This document shows positions 5,328 to 7,054 of a stretch of DNA of 7,054 bases, piece by piece. The stretch is from UBA920 sp964424635. GTDB lineage: Bacteria > Patescibacteriota > Doudnabacteria > UBA920. Made by a program: the position numbers and the translations under genes. The stretch lies in NCBI GenBank assembly GCA_964424635.1, contig CAYRJC010000044.1, forward strand, positions 1-7,054. Reading direction: 5' to 3'. Each line of letters opens with the position of its first letter. The first letter of the stretch is position 1. The notes under the pieces are model-generated. The model had not been told where the DNA came from and did not search any database. It worked only from the letters and a program-made list of their open reading frames with translations.

Positions 5328-6725
5328 TTAATCTGTAAAAGCTGCTTCAATTTCTTCGTCTGTAACCTCGAACCATTCTTTGAAGGCTTCTTTGTCAAAA
5401 TAATATTTTCCTCCAAAGAATTCGATGATTTTATTAAGATCACGATAAGAATTTTTCAAACACACGGATGCGCCAGGGGAGGGAGTTGTGTTGAAGATGA
5501 TTTTATCGCCAACAATATTCGAATCTCCCATAACCAATGGATTTTCTGCATCCATATCAATGATTTGCGGTCTAATTCCACCGTGGTTTTTAAGAAGCCG
5601 TAAGTCACTCCATTTAAGCGAAGGGATGATTTTACGAACTTCTCTCCAGAATAAATATTTACCGATCAATGGAATATCAAAAATATAATTCTTAATTCCA
5701 TATAATAGTAAATGATTTTTTCTGAGAGTTCTCCAAAAACTAAAGTAGCCTTTGATGGTGGATAATAGGGGGGTCTTCATGTAATCACCAAATGTATCGT
5801 AGTGATGCCTTTCCATTAGTGGGACAAACTTTGTTGTTGGTCCAAATTGGCTCGAGCCATCAACAACGCTCTTATCGCCGTGTAGGGCGGCAAAGGGTAT
5901 ATTGGGTATTTGATTACGGTAAACTTTACCTAATAAGAACGTGCCAGCGTGGTAAAAACTAGCGGCTACATTCATAATGGCTAAGTTTAAAGCGTATCCT
6001 AGCAGCTGAGCAAACCTAAGACTATAGGGGCCAGCAGCGAACTCTACCACTTCCGCCTCAATAGTCATTTTGGTTTCACTTTCGCCTTGTAATACTTCGA
6101 TGACATAATTATTCTCAACTTTTTTTATCGTTTCTAATTTTGTCTCGAACATTACCTCAACTTTTTTTCCTTCTACAGTTTTTGCATCATTAAGTAATTC
6201 ACGAGCAAGTATTTGATAATTAATTGCAAAGCCTTGGTCTGTGGTTAAAGCCGCGACTGCTTCTTTAGGATCACGGGCTTCCATTACCTTTGGTTCTAAG
6301 TTTCCAATTTCTTCGCCTCTAATTAATTTTAGGTGAGGGTAATGCTCCGAAAATTCTGCAAAGCGGTCCTCAAGTTCTTTTACTTCTTTGGCTCCAACTC
6401 CTAGCACCATTCGATTGGTGACTTTATATAACCCCTCTGTGGCTTTTTTTACCACATATTTTCTGAGAAGAGTTGCGGCAAATTTTACTTTCAAAGCTTT
6501 CTTTAAAATGTAATTTGTCTCAGTATCACCTTCGTGTGATGTTTGAGAATTATTATTTGGATTGGAATTAACCATACCCGCATCCTTATATTGCTCAATT
6601 ACGATGATGTGTAAAATGTTAGAAAACATGGCTGTCATAAACGCAATTGCCGCGCCGGTTACACCAGCACCGACAATCAAAAGATCACATTTAATTTTTT
6701 GCGATTTGCTTAATTTTTTACGCAT
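5328..6725 (-). CDS. FAD-dependent oxidoreductase of the malate:quinone oxidoreductase (Mqo) family
   Basis: The product is 465 residues from the ATG at 6725, chosen because GGAGGA (6740-6735) lies 9 bases upstream; the ATG at 6734 touches the ribosome site. The N-terminus is a Rossmann FAD site: DLLIVGAGVTGAAIAFM with GxGxxG at 19-24 and the ribose-binding acidic residue E44 at the end of strand 2. Mqo-like landmarks follow: an NNNSQTSH..T.TNY segment (57-72), matching the NNAGTGHSA..ELNY region of Mqo; LEPKVMEARDP (143-153); TTDQGFAINYQILARELL (161-178); FGPTTKF in the middle; GGIRPQIID; and a C-terminal FAD segment with SPGAS (416-420). Mqo oxidises malate to oxaloacetate and passes electrons to membrane quinone. 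It is shorter than E. coli Mqo (548), lacks a signal peptide, and the N-terminal motif is diverged, so substrate and acceptor are uncertain. The related hydroxyglutarate oxidase family is an alternative. It is monocistronic and divergent from the isocitrate dehydrogenase-like gene. Confidence 0.85.
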   Translation of the reverse strand: MRKKLSKSQKIKCDLLIVGAGVTGAAIAFMTAMFSNILHIIVIEQYKDAGMVNSNPNNNSQTSHEGDTETNYILKKALKVKFAATLLRKYVVKKATEGLYKVTNRMVLGVGAKEVKELEDRFAEFSEHYPHLKLIRGEEIGNLEPKVMEARDPKEAVAALTTDQGFAINYQILARELLNDAKTVEGKKVEVMFETKLETIKKVENNYVIEVLQGESETKMTIEAEVVEFAAGPYSLRFAQLLGYALNLAIMNVAASFYHAGTFLLGKVYRNQIPNIPFAALHGDKSVVDGSSQFGPTTKFVPLMERHHYDTFGDYMKTPLLSTIKGYFSFWRTLRKNHLLLYGIKNYIFDIPLIGKYLFWREVRKIIPSLKWSDLRLLKNHGGIRPQIIDMDAENPLVMGDSNIVGDKIIFNTTPSPGASVCLKNSYRDLNKIIEFFGGKYYFDKEAFKEWFEVTDEEIEAAFTD

Positions 6726-6734
6726 TTTTATCAT

Positions 6735-6740
6735 TCCTCC
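6735..6740 (-). promoter_or_regulatory. Ribosome binding site that fixes the Mqo-like start
   Basis: GGAGGA on the - strand lies 9 bases before the ATG at 6725 but directly abuts the ATG at 6734. The spacing favours the internal ATG and removes three residues from the longest frame. Confidence 0.8.
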
Positions 6741-6760
6741 AAATGAAAATTTTACTAAAA

Positions 6761-6789
6761 ATTATATCATAAAATCAATGAAAAGTCAA
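6761..6789 (-). promoter_or_regulatory. Sigma70-type promoter for the Mqo-like gene
   Basis: On the - strand, TTGACT (6789-6784), a 17-base spacer, then a perfect TATAAT (6766-6761). The transcript would start near 6754, about 30 nt before the ATG at 6725. Confidence 0.82.
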
Positions 6790-6840
6790 TAGAAATGGCT
6801 TTATTTATTTTTATATATTTATCCGCTAAAACTAGAAATA

Positions 6841-6869
6841 TTTACATTTACTAATAAAAATACTATAAT
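6841..6869 (+). promoter_or_regulatory. Sigma70-type promoter for the isocitrate dehydrogenase-like gene
   Basis: TTTACA (6841-6846), a 17-base spacer, then a perfect TATAAT (6864-6869). The start would be near 6876, with a leader of about 27 nt carrying GGAGGA at 6893-6898. The two divergent promoters have their -35 boxes about 50 bp apart across a very AT-rich stretch (6790-6840), room for a shared regulator, though no clear operator palindrome is visible. Confidence 0.82.
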
Positions 6870-6902
6870 TTTGTGTTCTAATACTTTAATTTGGAGGAAA
6901 TT

Positions 6903-7054
6903 ATGAAATATAAAGTTACGGTAATTCCAGGAGATGGAATTGGTCCTGAAGTTGTCTCGGCATGCAAATAGTAGTTGAAGCTACGGGAGTGAATATTGAA
7001 TGGGATGTTCGGCACGCAGGTGAGAGTGCATATAAACGGTTTGGTAGTCCTTTG
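6903..7054 (+). pseudogene. Isocitrate dehydrogenase-like gene, N-terminal part, broken by a one-base frameshift (partial at window end)
   Basis: The ATG at 6903 follows GGAGGA (6893-6898). The first 20 codons read MKYKVTVIPGDGIGPEVVSA, the signature N-terminus of the isocitrate/isopropylmalate dehydrogenase family. That frame hits TAG at 6969-6971. The frame that is open from 6962 to the window end continues the family without a gap: MQIVVEATGVNIEWDVRHAG, then ESAYKRFGSPL. The G-x-x-x-EWD...AGE..Y..FG.PL pattern points to NAD-type isocitrate dehydrogenase rather than isopropylmalate dehydrogenase. One extra A around 6962 (GCATG to GCAATG) would restore a single reading frame, so a one-base deletion is the simplest explanation. 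The ribosome site and promoter are intact, which favours a sequencing or assembly error or a very recent mutation over an old pseudogene. The rest of the gene is outside the window. Confidence 0.85.

Noticed and set aside
5488..6792. + strand open frames of 66 and 76 codons opposite the Mqo-like gene
   Set aside because: Both are antisense to conserved parts of the oxidoreductase; the second also runs through its promoter.
6790..6839. 7-base direct repeat TAGAAAT (6790-6796 and 6833-6839) between the divergent promoters as an operator
   Set aside because: It is too short in AT-rich DNA to be distinguished from chance, and the copies are not symmetric to the promoters.
6735..6898. Inverted repeat of TTTGGAGGA-type sequence flanking the divergent intergenic region, considered as a mobile-element end
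   Set aside because: The two copies are simply the ribosome sites of the two divergent genes; no transposase or target duplication is present.
6955..6975. Programmed ribosomal frameshift in the isocitrate dehydrogenase-like gene
   Set aside because: There is no X-XXY-YYZ slippery sequence or evident downstream stimulatory structure, and this family is not known for frameshifting; a one-base deletion or sequence error explains it better.

Overview
The window is AT-rich bacterial DNA (not counted exactly, clearly well under half G+C) and uses the standard code: TGA ends the O-antigen ligase-like gene, and tryptophan is TGG. The mix of compact genes, a short AI-2E family permease, an O-antigen ligase-like polytopic protein, small unrecognised membrane and Ala/Lys/Arg-rich proteins, and a diverged malate:quinone-oxidoreductase-like flavoprotein suggests an uncultured bacterium of the Patescibacteria/CPR type. 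That is an inference from gene character and is not proven by any marker here. Standard sigma70-type promoters and AGGAGG-type ribosome sites are visible.

Layout. (1) Positions 1-278 hold the 3' end of a + strand gene for a hydrophilic Ala/Lys/Arg-rich protein. A bidirectional terminator (291-318) separates it from the convergent gene typA. (2) typA/bipA (ribosome-associated translational GTPase) runs on the - strand, 2154 to 322. It has its own strong promoter at 2243-2271, but an intrinsic terminator lies about 10-30 nt after the predicted transcript start, which makes an attenuator-like leader. (3) A - strand gene (2888-2367) encodes a small protein with two membrane segments and no recognised family. 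It ends in its own terminator. (4) A divergent + strand pair, an AI-2E/PerM family permease (3016-4047) and an O-antigen ligase/polymerase-like protein (4052-5257), is separated by only 4 bp and reads as one envelope operon. (5) A terminator at 5284-5320 lies between that operon and a convergent - strand FAD oxidoreductase of the malate:quinone oxidoreductase family (6725-5328). (6) Divergent from it across about 180 bp with two clean promoters is the start of an NAD(P)-isocitrate/isopropylmalate dehydrogenase family gene, best read as isocitrate dehydrogenase. Its reading frame is broken by an apparent one-base deletion near codon 20, and the window ends inside it.

The oxidoreductase and the isocitrate dehydrogenase sit head to head and both belong to TCA-cycle enzyme families, so they may form a small carboxylic-acid oxidation module. 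The permease and ligase form an envelope module. typA stands alone. I saw no tRNA, rRNA, CRISPR array or insertion sequence. The points most worth a second look are the typA leader, the frameshifted dehydrogenase, and the altered N-terminal motif of the Mqo-like protein.
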